Positions 1 through 5,727 of a stretch of 56,622 nt of DNA are shown here, one piece after another. The position numbers and the translations under genes were made by a program. Positions within the stretch are counted from its first letter, which is position 1; every line of letters begins with the position of its first letter. The stretch is from positions 1 through 56,622 of the forward strand of contig CACXJZ010000008.1 in assembly GCA_902768105.1 (NCBI GenBank), in the 5' to 3' direction. The DNA is from an uncultured Prevotellaceae bacterium (GTDB taxonomy: Bacteria; Bacteroidota; Bacteroidia; Bacteroidales; Bacteroidaceae). Below the pieces are notes generated by a model. That model saw nothing but the letters and a program-made list of their open reading frames with translations, ran no database searches and was not told the origin of the DNA.

Positions 1-551
1 GTCTCTGAGGCAACAAAAGCATGCGAACCATCAGCTATTACTGTATCGTCATAAGAGCAAGCTGGAGTATCGTTGTCGAGAACAAATAAAAAGCTATTAC
101 TGCCATTAGCATCATAGCCATTAGGCAGCAGGGTGGCGGTGACCTCATTCGCAGCCGTGAATAGCGCATCGGCAGTGCCGGTCCACTCTTCCTGGGTGTA
201 TATAGTGCCACTGAATTTACCGGTAGCAGGAACATAATCCAGCGTGCCGGCAAATTTTTTTGAAGAACCATCGTATTCACCATACACAAACAGTTTGTCG
301 CCTGTGCTGAATTCGAGCTTTCTGGTAGATTCGTTATACGTAGCGCGGGTGGCATCGCCGCCACGGGTTACATTAACTGTTACGGGGAGTTCATAGCCTT
401 TCTTGGCGGTCTGTTCGTTATTGTTGTTGACCAAATCGTCCTCGCTGCTACAAGCAGTAGTCAGCAGCATGGTCGATAAAGCAATAAGCATCATTATCAT
501 CCCTGCTTTATAGCCGTCCCTTCTCAAGGGACTCAAAATCTTTGTTTTCAT
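1..551 (-). CDS. Fimbrillin-like lipoprotein (partial, C-terminus outside the window)
   Basis: The N-terminal 183 codons of a secreted lipoprotein. A signal peptide ends in the lipobox-like LLTTAC, followed by SSEDD, which suits export to the outer surface in Bacteroidota. The mature part has a TRGGDATRATY segment and beta-rich repeats (KLEFSTGDKLFVYGEYDG, FSGTIYTQEEWTGTADALFTA). This style is known from Mfa-like/fimbrillin family proteins of Prevotella and Bacteroides. The ATG at 549-551 overlaps the TGA of the 41-aa ORF upstream (ATGA), so the two are probably translationally coupled. The family is an inference from style because most of the protein is missing. Another Bacteroidetes lipoprotein family is the alternative. 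Confidence 0.65.
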   Translation of the reverse strand, partial: MKTKILSPLRRDGYKAGMIMMLIALSTMLLTTACSSEDDLVNNNNEQTAKKGYELPVTVNVTRGGDATRATYNESTRKLEFSTGDKLFVYGEYDGSSKKFAGTLDYVPATGKFSGTIYTQEEWTGTADALFTAANEVTATLLPNGYDANGSNSFLFVLDNDTPACSYDDTVIADGSHAFVASE

Positions 552-673
552 TGTTCTTCTTCTGTTTTTGTTGTCATAGTGGCCTGCACTTGTCCGCTGG
601 CCTGCAGCAGGTGGGCCTGTTGTTGCAACTCGACGACCTGCATCGTCGCTCTCTCATACTTTTTTTTCTTCAT
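548..673 (-). CDS. 41-aa leader-type ORF ahead of a fimbrillin-like gene
   Basis: A short ORF beginning MKKKKYERATMQVVELQQQ and ending TEEEQ; it has no signal peptide or membrane segment. Small proteins starting MKKK.Y..P/ATMQVVELQ are common in Prevotella beside surface-lipoprotein genes, although their role is unknown. It sits about 65 nt downstream of a clear -7 box (743-750) and its stop overlaps the lipoprotein start, so it is the first gene of this transcript. It could act as a translational coupler or be an independent small protein. The conserved-looking start argues that it is a real gene. Confidence 0.6.
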   Translation of the reverse strand: MKKKKYERATMQVVELQQQAHLLQASGQVQATMTTKTEEEQ

Positions 674-733
674 ACTAGTTTAGTTTTTTAAGTTGTTATT
701 AATAATATGTTATTGTAGTTGTTATTTGCGGGG

Positions 734-825
734 TTTACGCCGCAAAGATACGCATTTCCCGAGAATATCCAAAACTTTTCGCTGATTTTTTATGAAGTGG
801 GCTCCCTAAGACAGCAAACAAAAAA
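734..825. repeat. 92-bp promoter module, copy A
   Basis: Matches 1978-2069 with two substitutions and no indels. It runs from the poly-T end of the preceding terminator through the -33/-7 promoter to the start of transcription. So a complete intergenic regulatory module, not a gene, has been duplicated. Confidence 0.9.
743..750 (-). promoter_or_regulatory. -7 box TATCTTTG for the 41-aa ORF/lipoprotein pair
   Basis: Minus-strand TATCTTTG matches the Bacteroidota -7 consensus TAnnTTTG. An imperfect inverted repeat (728-743) abuts its downstream edge. It lies inside a 92-bp module that also drives the DUF4160 gene. Confidence 0.7.
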
Positions 826-826
826 A

Positions 827-854
827 GGGCAGGTCTCGTAAGTGAGGCTTGCCC
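827..854 (-). terminator. Hairpin terminator, repeated family copy 1
   Basis: An 11-bp stem with a 6-nt loop (GTAAGT in plus reading), followed on the minus strand by a run of T. The same 28 bp recur at 1341-1368 and 4012-4039. It ends the orphan-antitoxin transcript. The stem pairs best in plus-strand RNA, with two G.U pairs, so it may work in both directions. Confidence 0.75.
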
Positions 855-916
855 ATTTGTTCTTTATACCCAAACGCTACTCAGCCCATAGGCATTTCAG
901 TTTTCAGGTTCAACAA

Positions 917-955
917 TTATTTCTTGAACTGTCCAGTATAAATGATGTCGTACAT
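917..955 (-). pseudogene. Stub of a YafQ/RelE-type toxin gene
   Basis: Seven nt after the antitoxin stop an ATG opens MYDIIYTGQFKK and then stops at TAA. From family knowledge, YafQ-type toxins often begin with a similar beta-strand plus 'QFKKD' helix and directly follow their antitoxin. Only these 12 codons remain, so the toxin appears to have been lost by truncation. The match is short, so identity is an inference from sequence plus position. Confidence 0.45.
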
Positions 956-962
956 AAGCACT

Positions 963-1169
963 TCAGCCAAGTATCTGCTTAATCAAGTCCTCCGAGTTTT
1001 TGGCATGATAGACATTGCCCTTTTGGATATCCTCAAGGCCCTTCTCAATGCCGCTTTTGCGCTTTGTCTTAAGCGACCAACCCATCTTCTTCGAAATAGT
1101 CCGAAGAAAACTCAGGTCTGCGTTAGGCAGCGTTAGCTGTACGTTTTCAGTTGCTACAATTGTTTGCAT
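963..1169 (-). CDS. Orphan antitoxin-like protein (68 aa)
   Basis: A 68-aa protein starting MQTIVATENVQLTLPNADL with a helical lysine-rich middle (ISKKMGWSLKTKRKSGIEKGL) and an acidic/polar tail. The length and layout fit the antitoxin half of a RelBE/YafQ-type type II toxin-antitoxin pair: an N-terminal beta strand for dimerisation and a C-terminal toxin-binding helix. The start is the ATG at 1167-1169 behind an A/G-rich sequence; a longer in-frame extension upstream runs through the promoter and is rejected. Downstream only a toxin stub remains (917-955). The promoter has a palindrome next to the -7 box, as expected if the antitoxin represses its own gene. Confidence 0.6.
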   Translation of the reverse strand: MQTIVATENVQLTLPNADLSFLRTISKKMGWSLKTKRKSGIEKGLEDIQKGNVYHAKNSEDLIKQILG

Positions 1170-1259
1170 ACTTCTTTCTTTTCTTGTTTTTCTCGCCACA
1201 AAGCTGCGGTTAAGCGAGCGCCATGATGCTTGCATCAATGGCCGAGCGTAAGCAGTTTC

Positions 1260-1283
1260 GCAGCGCCTTGCGCTGCAAAGATA
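1260..1283 (-). promoter_or_regulatory. Promoter with abutting palindrome for the antitoxin gene
   Basis: The -7 box TATCTTTG is at 1276-1283. A perfect 7-bp inverted repeat with a 3-nt loop (GCAGCGC/GCGCTGC, 1260-1276) starts on the last G of the box and covers the expected transcription start. The geometry suits an autoregulatory operator. Confidence 0.6.
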
Positions 1284-1340
1284 CAAAATAAAACGAAACT
1301 GGCAAAGGAAATGGCGAAAAAAAGTGAACAAACAAAAAAT

Positions 1341-1368
1341 GGGCAGGTCTCGTAAGTGAGGCTTGCCC
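1341..1368 (-). terminator. Hairpin terminator, repeated family copy 2
   Basis: The same 28-bp hairpin as at 827-854, with a minus-strand T tract (ATTTTTTG). It lies downstream of the DUF4160/DUF2442 operon and separates it from the antitoxin promoter. Confidence 0.75.
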
Positions 1369-1438
1369 ATTATAGTTTATCACGAAAGCCCTTACTGCTC
1401 GGGGCAAAGGCTCTGAAGCCATCATGCTGTCATGAGTA

Positions 1439-1678
1439 TTACACTGCAACGAAGTCCAGTGGATTGCGCTTGATGACGAGCGGATAGCGCTCGGGATGGC
1501 GCAGACTGTCGATTTCGAGATCAACGTCGAGGTCGGGCCACGCGATAGCCTCGGGGCCGGACATCTGGACGTTCAGGACGCTGCGGATGGGCGCGTCCTG
1601 CATCCACGGGATACGGTTGTAGGACAGGAAATAGTCATTTCCCAGCACGGAGAGCATGATGCCCTGCCCATTAATCAT
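1439..1678 (-). CDS. DUF2442-type protein (79 aa)
   Basis: A 79-aa protein, MINGQGIMLSVLGNDYF..., with the segments YNRIPWMQDA, VLNVQM and DVDLEIDSL followed by HPERYPL. From family memory this matches the DUF2442 fold, a small protein usually encoded with DUF4160. The ATG at 1676-1678 lies inside the end of the DUF4160 gene (8-bp overlap), so translation is probably coupled. A longer upstream reading lies wholly over DUF4160 and is rejected. The pair resembles a toxin-antitoxin or nucleic-acid-binding module; its function is not established. Confidence 0.65.
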   Translation of the reverse strand: MINGQGIMLSVLGNDYFLSYNRIPWMQDAPIRSVLNVQMSGPEAIAWPDLDVDLEIDSLRHPERYPLVIKRNPLDFVAV

Positions 1679-1922
1679 CAATACGCTTGCCGATGTGCTC
1701 GCGGAATTGCTCTTTGAATTTGTCTGCATTTGTTTCTACGATTTTCTTGATTTCACTTAACTTATGCTCGGGGATTCCCGTGTTCTTGGCCAGTTCCACC
1801 GTCGGCTCCAGCCAGTATTTGGCCTCGTGGGCGCCGAAGATGACGTGGATGTGCATCCGCTCCTCCTCGTTGCTGTAAATCTTGAACGTGTATTCGCTCT
1901 CGCGACGGAATACTGGACTCAT
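1671..1922 (-). CDS. DUF4160 protein (83 aa)
   Basis: An 83-aa protein, MSPVFRRESEYTFKIYSNEEERMHIHVIFGAHEAKYWLEPTVELAKN..., ending GKRIDD. The pattern 'F.IY..E..RMHIHV....EAK.WLEP' is characteristic of DUF4160. It is first in a two-gene operon with DUF2442, under a promoter from the duplicated 92-bp module with a perfect palindrome at the -7 box. DUF4160/DUF2442 pairs are widespread and often treated as toxin-antitoxin-like; which partner is which cannot be told from sequence. Confidence 0.7.
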   Translation of the reverse strand: MSPVFRRESEYTFKIYSNEEERMHIHVIFGAHEAKYWLEPTVELAKNTGIPEHKLSEIKKIVETNADKFKEQFREHIGKRIDD

Positions 1923-1971
1923 ATTTCTGTATTTTTATCTTTTCTATTCTAGCCTGCAAAACTGCAGTTTA

Positions 1972-1994
1972 GCGGCGTTTACGCCGCAAAGATA
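1972..1994 (-). promoter_or_regulatory. Promoter with perfect palindrome for the DUF4160/DUF2442 operon
   Basis: The -7 box TATCTTTG is at 1987-1994. The palindrome GCGGCG-TTTA-CGCCGC (1972-1987) begins on the last base of the box. It is the perfect form of the imperfect repeat at 728-743. Confidence 0.65.
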
Positions 1995-2069
1995 CGCATT
2001 TCCCGAGAATTTCCAAAACTTTTCGCTGATTTTTTATGAAGCGGGCTCCCTAAGACAGCAAACAAAAAA
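1978..2069. repeat. 92-bp promoter module, copy B
   Basis: Two mismatches to 734-825 over 92 bp. It drives a different gene from copy A and begins directly after a different hairpin (2071-2091), so the duplication boundary lies at the terminator T tract. Confidence 0.9.
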
Positions 2070-2070
2070 T

Positions 2071-2091
2071 GGAAGCCGCGATTGGACTTCC
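2071..2091 (-). terminator. Hairpin terminator after the ATPase gene
   Basis: GGAAG...CTTCC stem with an internal mismatch, followed on the minus strand by ATTTTTTG. It lies about 120 nt beyond the ATPase stop and immediately before promoter module copy B. Confidence 0.5.
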
Positions 2092-2213
2092 GTTTCCTGT
2101 TTTATTCTTTAAAAAGTGGATCAGGGAGAACCGACCCGAATTTTTACCTTTTTAAATAACTAATTTATTAACAAATTAAGTATGTTGTTTGGCTATACTA
2201 TGCGTTTGTAGCA

Positions 2214-3578
2214 TCAGAAGAGATATTCAGTATCATCAACTTGGGGATTATCTGCCTTTATGAACATCACAAGGTAGACGGGCATATAGGTGACCTTGCC
2301 GTCTTCGTAAATTTCGCGTTCGTTGGAGAAGACGGTAGCAATAGGGATGTTGTAGTCGGGATTGTTTAGCAAGTTATTAAGGGCGCTGTGGACGGTATAG
2401 TCCTTGCCCGATTTGACCTCAACAGGGTGGGCACTCATCAGTTTGTGATTGTCAATCAGATAGTCGACCTCGCCCAGCTTGCGCTGGTCGTAATAGAATA
2501 GCTTGTGTCCATGAGCACGTAATTCCTGTGCCACCACACTCTCATAGACGCTGCCAAGGTTGATGCTTCGCACATCGTCGAGCACTGGCCGGATATTGTT
2601 GTGATATAGTTGACCAGTGAGCAAGCCCACATCGTTCAGATAGAGCTTCAGCAAATTTTTCTGCAACGACTCGCTCAATGGGAAGTGAGGATTAGTTATG
2701 GCGTGGACGGCCAGTGCAATACCTGACGAGACGAGATATTCGAACTCCTCCTGGTACTGATCGAAACGGTCACCTCTCTTACCGCGTATTTCCTGTGCTA
2801 CGATGCGCTTCTTCTTGTTCTCCATCTGCGAGGGTATCATCTCGTAGATGCGGCGGATGAGCAGCTTCTTATTTTGTTCCTTTTCGTATTTGGACGCATC
2901 GGAGGCGTATAGGCTACTGATGCCTTCCTGTACTTCGCGAACGCGAACGATGTTATGTGTACCAAGATATGTATTGACTGCATCGGGCATGCCACCCACC
3001 AGCAGGTAGCGACGGAAGAGATCCATCACATGATTGTGATGTTCTTCCGTGAGGCTTTGGCGATTCTCGTAAGCGTTGCGAAGCATGTTGAGGGCCTCGG
3101 TGCCAAAGCCATTGGCAATGAGAAACTCTTCGAAGTCGAGCTGGTACATCTCCTTGCGGATGACGCTGCCAACAGGAATGGAGGTGATATCCTGTAATGT
3201 GATACCCAACAGACTGCCGCTAGTGATGTAGCGGTAGCGACCGTCTTCACGCAGAAACTTTAGCATGGTGAGATACTGTGGATAGTGCTGTATCTCGTCG
3301 AGGAATATGAGAGTATCGGTGCGGTCATTGAGTTTGTTACCAGCTACCATGCTGAGGGTTAGATAAAAGTCTTCCTTCTTATGGATATTCTTGAAGAGCT
3401 GGTCGCCCTCATCGTCCTCCACGAAGTTGATTTCTATGAAGTACTTAAAGAGCCGTGTACCCGCTTCGCGGATGCTGAACGACTTACCAATTTGACGGGC
3501 ACCTTCCAGTATCAAAATCTTGTCGGTACCTGACTTCAAATGGTCTTCAATATACGATGTAATTTTTCTGTATAGCAT
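2214..3578 (-). CDS. AAA ATPase with DUF4143 C-terminal domain (454 aa)
   Basis: A single-gene AAA_14/DUF4143-type ATPase. The Walker A GARQIGKS is at residues 26-33 and the Walker B LIFLDEIQ at about 90-97, followed by a sensor-like YITSGS. The C-terminal half holds a DUF4143-like region with VGGMPDAVNTYL, LYLNDVGLL and VDYLI......VEVKSGK. The last resembles the nuclease-fold core (D...E.K) seen in this family. Such proteins are common in Bacteroidota and archaea; a defence or mobile-element role is suspected but unproven. The leader carries three 13-bp direct repeats with a 33-bp period (3586-3664). No partner gene is adjacent. Confidence 0.85.
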   Translation of the reverse strand: MLYRKITSYIEDHLKSGTDKILILEGARQIGKSFSIREAGTRLFKYFIEINFVEDDEGDQLFKNIHKKEDFYLTLSMVAGNKLNDRTDTLIFLDEIQHYPQYLTMLKFLREDGRYRYITSGSLLGITLQDITSIPVGSVIRKEMYQLDFEEFLIANGFGTEALNMLRNAYENRQSLTEEHHNHVMDLFRRYLLVGGMPDAVNTYLGTHNIVRVREVQEGISSLYASDASKYEKEQNKKLLIRRIYEMIPSQMENKKKRIVAQEIRGKRGDRFDQYQEEFEYLVSSGIALAVHAITNPHFPLSESLQKNLLKLYLNDVGLLTGQLYHNNIRPVLDDVRSINLGSVYESVVAQELRAHGHKLFYYDQRKLGEVDYLIDNHKLMSAHPVEVKSGKDYTVHSALNNLLNNPDYNIPIATVFSNEREIYEDGKVTYMPVYLVMFIKADNPQVDDTEYLF

Positions 3579-3585
3579 GACAATT

Positions 3586-3664
3586 TACACTTTTCAATGA
3601 CTTTTGTTAGATAAAAACTACACTTTTCAATAATAATTTGTGCTGCAAAAATACACTTTTCAAT
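3586..3664 (-). promoter_or_regulatory. Three 13-bp direct repeats at 33-bp period in the ATPase promoter and leader
   Basis: TACACTTTTCAAT (plus reading) occurs without mismatch at 3586-3598, 3619-3631 and 3652-3664. Starts are exactly 33 bp apart, about three helical turns, so all sites face the same side of the DNA. The distal copy overlaps the -7 box and the proximal copy ends 8 bp before the ATG. This looks like a cooperative operator. Confidence 0.75.
3646..3653 (-). promoter_or_regulatory. -7 box TATTTTTG for the ATPase gene
   Basis: Minus-strand TATTTTTG fits TAnnTTTG and overlaps the distal 13-bp repeat by 2 bp. It predicts a leader of about 60 nt that carries the two other repeats. 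Confidence 0.55.
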
Positions 3665-3703
3665 CGAAACGGCCAAATAATTCACTAAAAATCAATTGTT
3701 ATC

Positions 3704-3968
3704 ATGAAAAAAAATGCTCTAGTGGGCACAAAGATGACAAAGCACTTTGTGCCTATAAAGATGTGAAAGTAGAGTGTGCAGCGAAGGATGGCGTGCTCAA
3801 CATCAGGGTAGAAGAGGTGGTGGATGGGAATTCGCCAATATAACACTCGAAACTTATCATGTTACCTTACTACAACAGAGTATGGTGAAAGATGGTAATG
3901 GGGATCTTCAAGAAAAAACGGAAACCCTTTTTGATGGTAACTTGGAAGAATTAACAAGTCTTTTTTAG
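3704..3968 (+). pseudogene. Decayed, frameshifted small ORF
   Basis: Two overlapping short frames read like one broken gene. The ATG at 3704 gives MKKNALVGTK before a stop. A second frame carries YKDVKVECAAKDGVLNIRVEE, and a third continues FANITLETYHVTLLQQSMVKDGNGDLQEK and ends FDGNLEELTSLF. No family was recognised and no promoter is clear. The 495-bp interval 3579-4073 otherwise holds the ATPase leader repeats and a terminator. The call rests on protein-like composition across frames and could be chance. Confidence 0.25.
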
Positions 3969-4011
3969 ACCACATCAAGTGGAAAAGTTGTAATCTCTAC
4001 CAACAAAAAAT

Positions 4012-4039
4012 GGGCAGGTCTCGTAAGTGAGGCTTGCCC
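4012..4039 (-). terminator. Hairpin terminator, repeated family copy 3
   Basis: The same 28-bp hairpin as at 827-854 and 1341-1368, with a minus-strand T tract. It ends the five-gene cstA...pepD run. Confidence 0.75.
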
Positions 4040-4073
4040 ATTGTGTGTTTATCTCTCGCAAAGCATTTTGGTT

Positions 4074-5723
4074 TTACTCATCCATTTTCATGCGGTGGTT
4101 GCTGTGGCGGTTCATCTCGCGAGAGAAGTGCTCGTGCATACCGGGACGCTTGACGGCAGCACCAAGGCCGTACTCGTTGTAATAGAACTGTCCGTCGCGG
4201 TCGGGACGCTCCACCATATCGTTGTATTTCACGATGAGGAAATAGGCCAGCTGACGCCAGCGGTCCATCATCTGCTCGGCCTTCAGACAGGAGTAGTCGG
4301 TCATGCGGGCAGCAAGGGCCTGCTCGTCGCCGGCACAGAGGCGGATGGCCTCAGCCTCAACCTCGGGCTGGGCACGGGCGTAGGCGGCATCGAGCGAGTC
4401 GCGTACCTGCTGGAGCGAGGGGAACATGAGCGAGTAGCGCGGATAGACCATGTTCGAGACCCAGTTGCACACCCAGAAGGCGTTGTCCATAGAGAAGTGG
4501 ATGTCGTCGGCCCCAGGGGTGTTGAAGCACAGGGGCGGACGGGTGTTGGCGCAGTAGATGGGCACGTAGCTAATCATGTTGCCATCGTCGTTACCGAACC
4601 AGAAGCAGCCACCCACCTGACGGGGCAGCCACGAGCGCATCTGCGAGATGAACGAGAAGGCGCTCTGCTGCGTCGAGGTGGGACGCTCGTTGAAGTATTT
4701 CTTGCCATCAACCTTATAGGACAGCGGAGAGACACGGTAAGGCATGTGCCAGATGCCGCCACCGAGGTCCTGGTCGAGCGCGAAGGGCGTACCCTCGAAG
4801 TGGTCGCGCATGGCAGCCTGAAGGTCCTGCAGGGTCAGGAGCTTGTTGGGCTTGATCCACAGGGGCATGGGCACGGCGTTAGGGTCTTTACCCTCAGCCC
4901 ACGGCAGGTAGGCCGAGAAGTCATCTGTGAAGCGGTTGAAGAAGCTCCACACGCGGGCCTCGCACCAGCGACGGGCGCCGAAGTCGGCAGGGCAGTAGGC
5001 GTCGGCATAGCTGAAGTCAGCATCCTTGCCGTTGAACCACCCCATGGTCTTGGCGTACTTCACGACGTTCTTCGAGAAGAGCACGTTCTGCTTGTCCTTC
5101 ATGTTGAACGTGCGGATGCGGCTCTGGTTGGCATGGGCGCAAATCATGTCGTCAGGGATGCGCAGAGCCACCCAGACGGTGCGCTCCTTCGACAGCGTGC
5201 GGTTGCTGCCGCAGCCCATCATCTCGAGAATCCACGCCTCGTTGGGGTCGCAAACGGAGAAGGTCTCGCCCTCAGAGCAATAGCCGTACTGCTCGACGAG
5301 CGTGGTCATGACCTGGATGGCCTCGCGGGCGGTCTTGGCTCGCTGCAGGGTGATGTAGATGAGTGAGCCGTAGTCGATGATGCCCGTGGTATCGACCATC
5401 TCCTCACGGCCGCCAAAGGTAGTCTCGCCGATGGTCAGCTGCCACTCGTTGGTGTTGCCGATGACGTTCCACGTCTCAGGAGCCTCGGGTATCGCGCCAA
5501 GGTATTTGTTGGTGTCCCAGTCGTAGATCTGGCGCATTTCGCCTGCGGCATGCTTGCCAGCGGGGAAATGGTAGAGGGGCATGAAGGCACCGTAGCTGTC
5601 GGCATTGTAGGTGCAGAAGACGGAGCCGTCGGCCGATGCTTTCTTGCCGACGATGAAATTGGTACAAGCCACAGCGTAGCTTGCTGCCACGATGAACGCG
5701 GCCGTCAGTAGTAACTTTTTCAT
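4074..5723 (-). CDS. C69-family dipeptidase, secreted
   Basis: 549 aa, within the usual range for secreted C69 (PepD-type) peptidases of Bacteroidota. The N-terminus MKKLLLTAAFIVAASYAVA is followed by C20 in CTNFIVGKKAS. In this Ntn-hydrolase family, cleavage leaves that cysteine as the N-terminal nucleophile. Further family features are DGSVFCTYNADSYG, TNEWQLTIGETTFGGR and WILEMMG. It likely cleaves dipeptides in the periplasm or at the surface. It follows the M23 peptidase gene by 4 nt, the last gene of a minus operon that also holds nadC, so the two may cooperate in peptide or muropeptide processing. The long plus-strand frame over this gene is a codon-bias shadow. Confidence 0.9.
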   Translation of the reverse strand: MKKLLLTAAFIVAASYAVACTNFIVGKKASADGSVFCTYNADSYGAFMPLYHFPAGKHAAGEMRQIYDWDTNKYLGAIPEAPETWNVIGNTNEWQLTIGETTFGGREEMVDTTGIIDYGSLIYITLQRAKTAREAIQVMTTLVEQYGYCSEGETFSVCDPNEAWILEMMGCGSNRTLSKERTVWVALRIPDDMICAHANQSRIRTFNMKDKQNVLFSKNVVKYAKTMGWFNGKDADFSYADAYCPADFGARRWCEARVWSFFNRFTDDFSAYLPWAEGKDPNAVPMPLWIKPNKLLTLQDLQAAMRDHFEGTPFALDQDLGGGIWHMPYRVSPLSYKVDGKKYFNERPTSTQQSAFSFISQMRSWLPRQVGGCFWFGNDDGNMISYVPIYCANTRPPLCFNTPGADDIHFSMDNAFWVCNWVSNMVYPRYSLMFPSLQQVRDSLDAAYARAQPEVEAEAIRLCAGDEQALAARMTDYSCLKAEQMMDRWRQLAYFLIVKYNDMVERPDRDGQFYYNEYGLGAAVKRPGMHEHFSREMNRHSNHRMKMDE

Positions 5724-5727
5724 ATTG

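Noticed and set aside
963-1370. A 135-aa extended reading of the antitoxin gene
   Set aside because: The extra N-terminus crosses the promoter, the palindrome and the terminator hairpin; the ATG at 1167-1169 is the plausible start.
3586-3664. CRISPR-like array
   Set aside because: The repeats are 13 bp with 20-bp spacers, only three copies, and lie in a promoter without cas genes; direct operator sites explain them better.
4041-5366. A 441-codon plus-strand frame opposite the C69 dipeptidase
   Set aside because: Its composition (runs of V, H, G, R, L) is typical of the complement of a codon-biased gene, while the minus strand encodes an unmistakable C69 enzyme. The frames opposite nadC, M23, rpsA and the beta-helix gene were rejected for the same reason.
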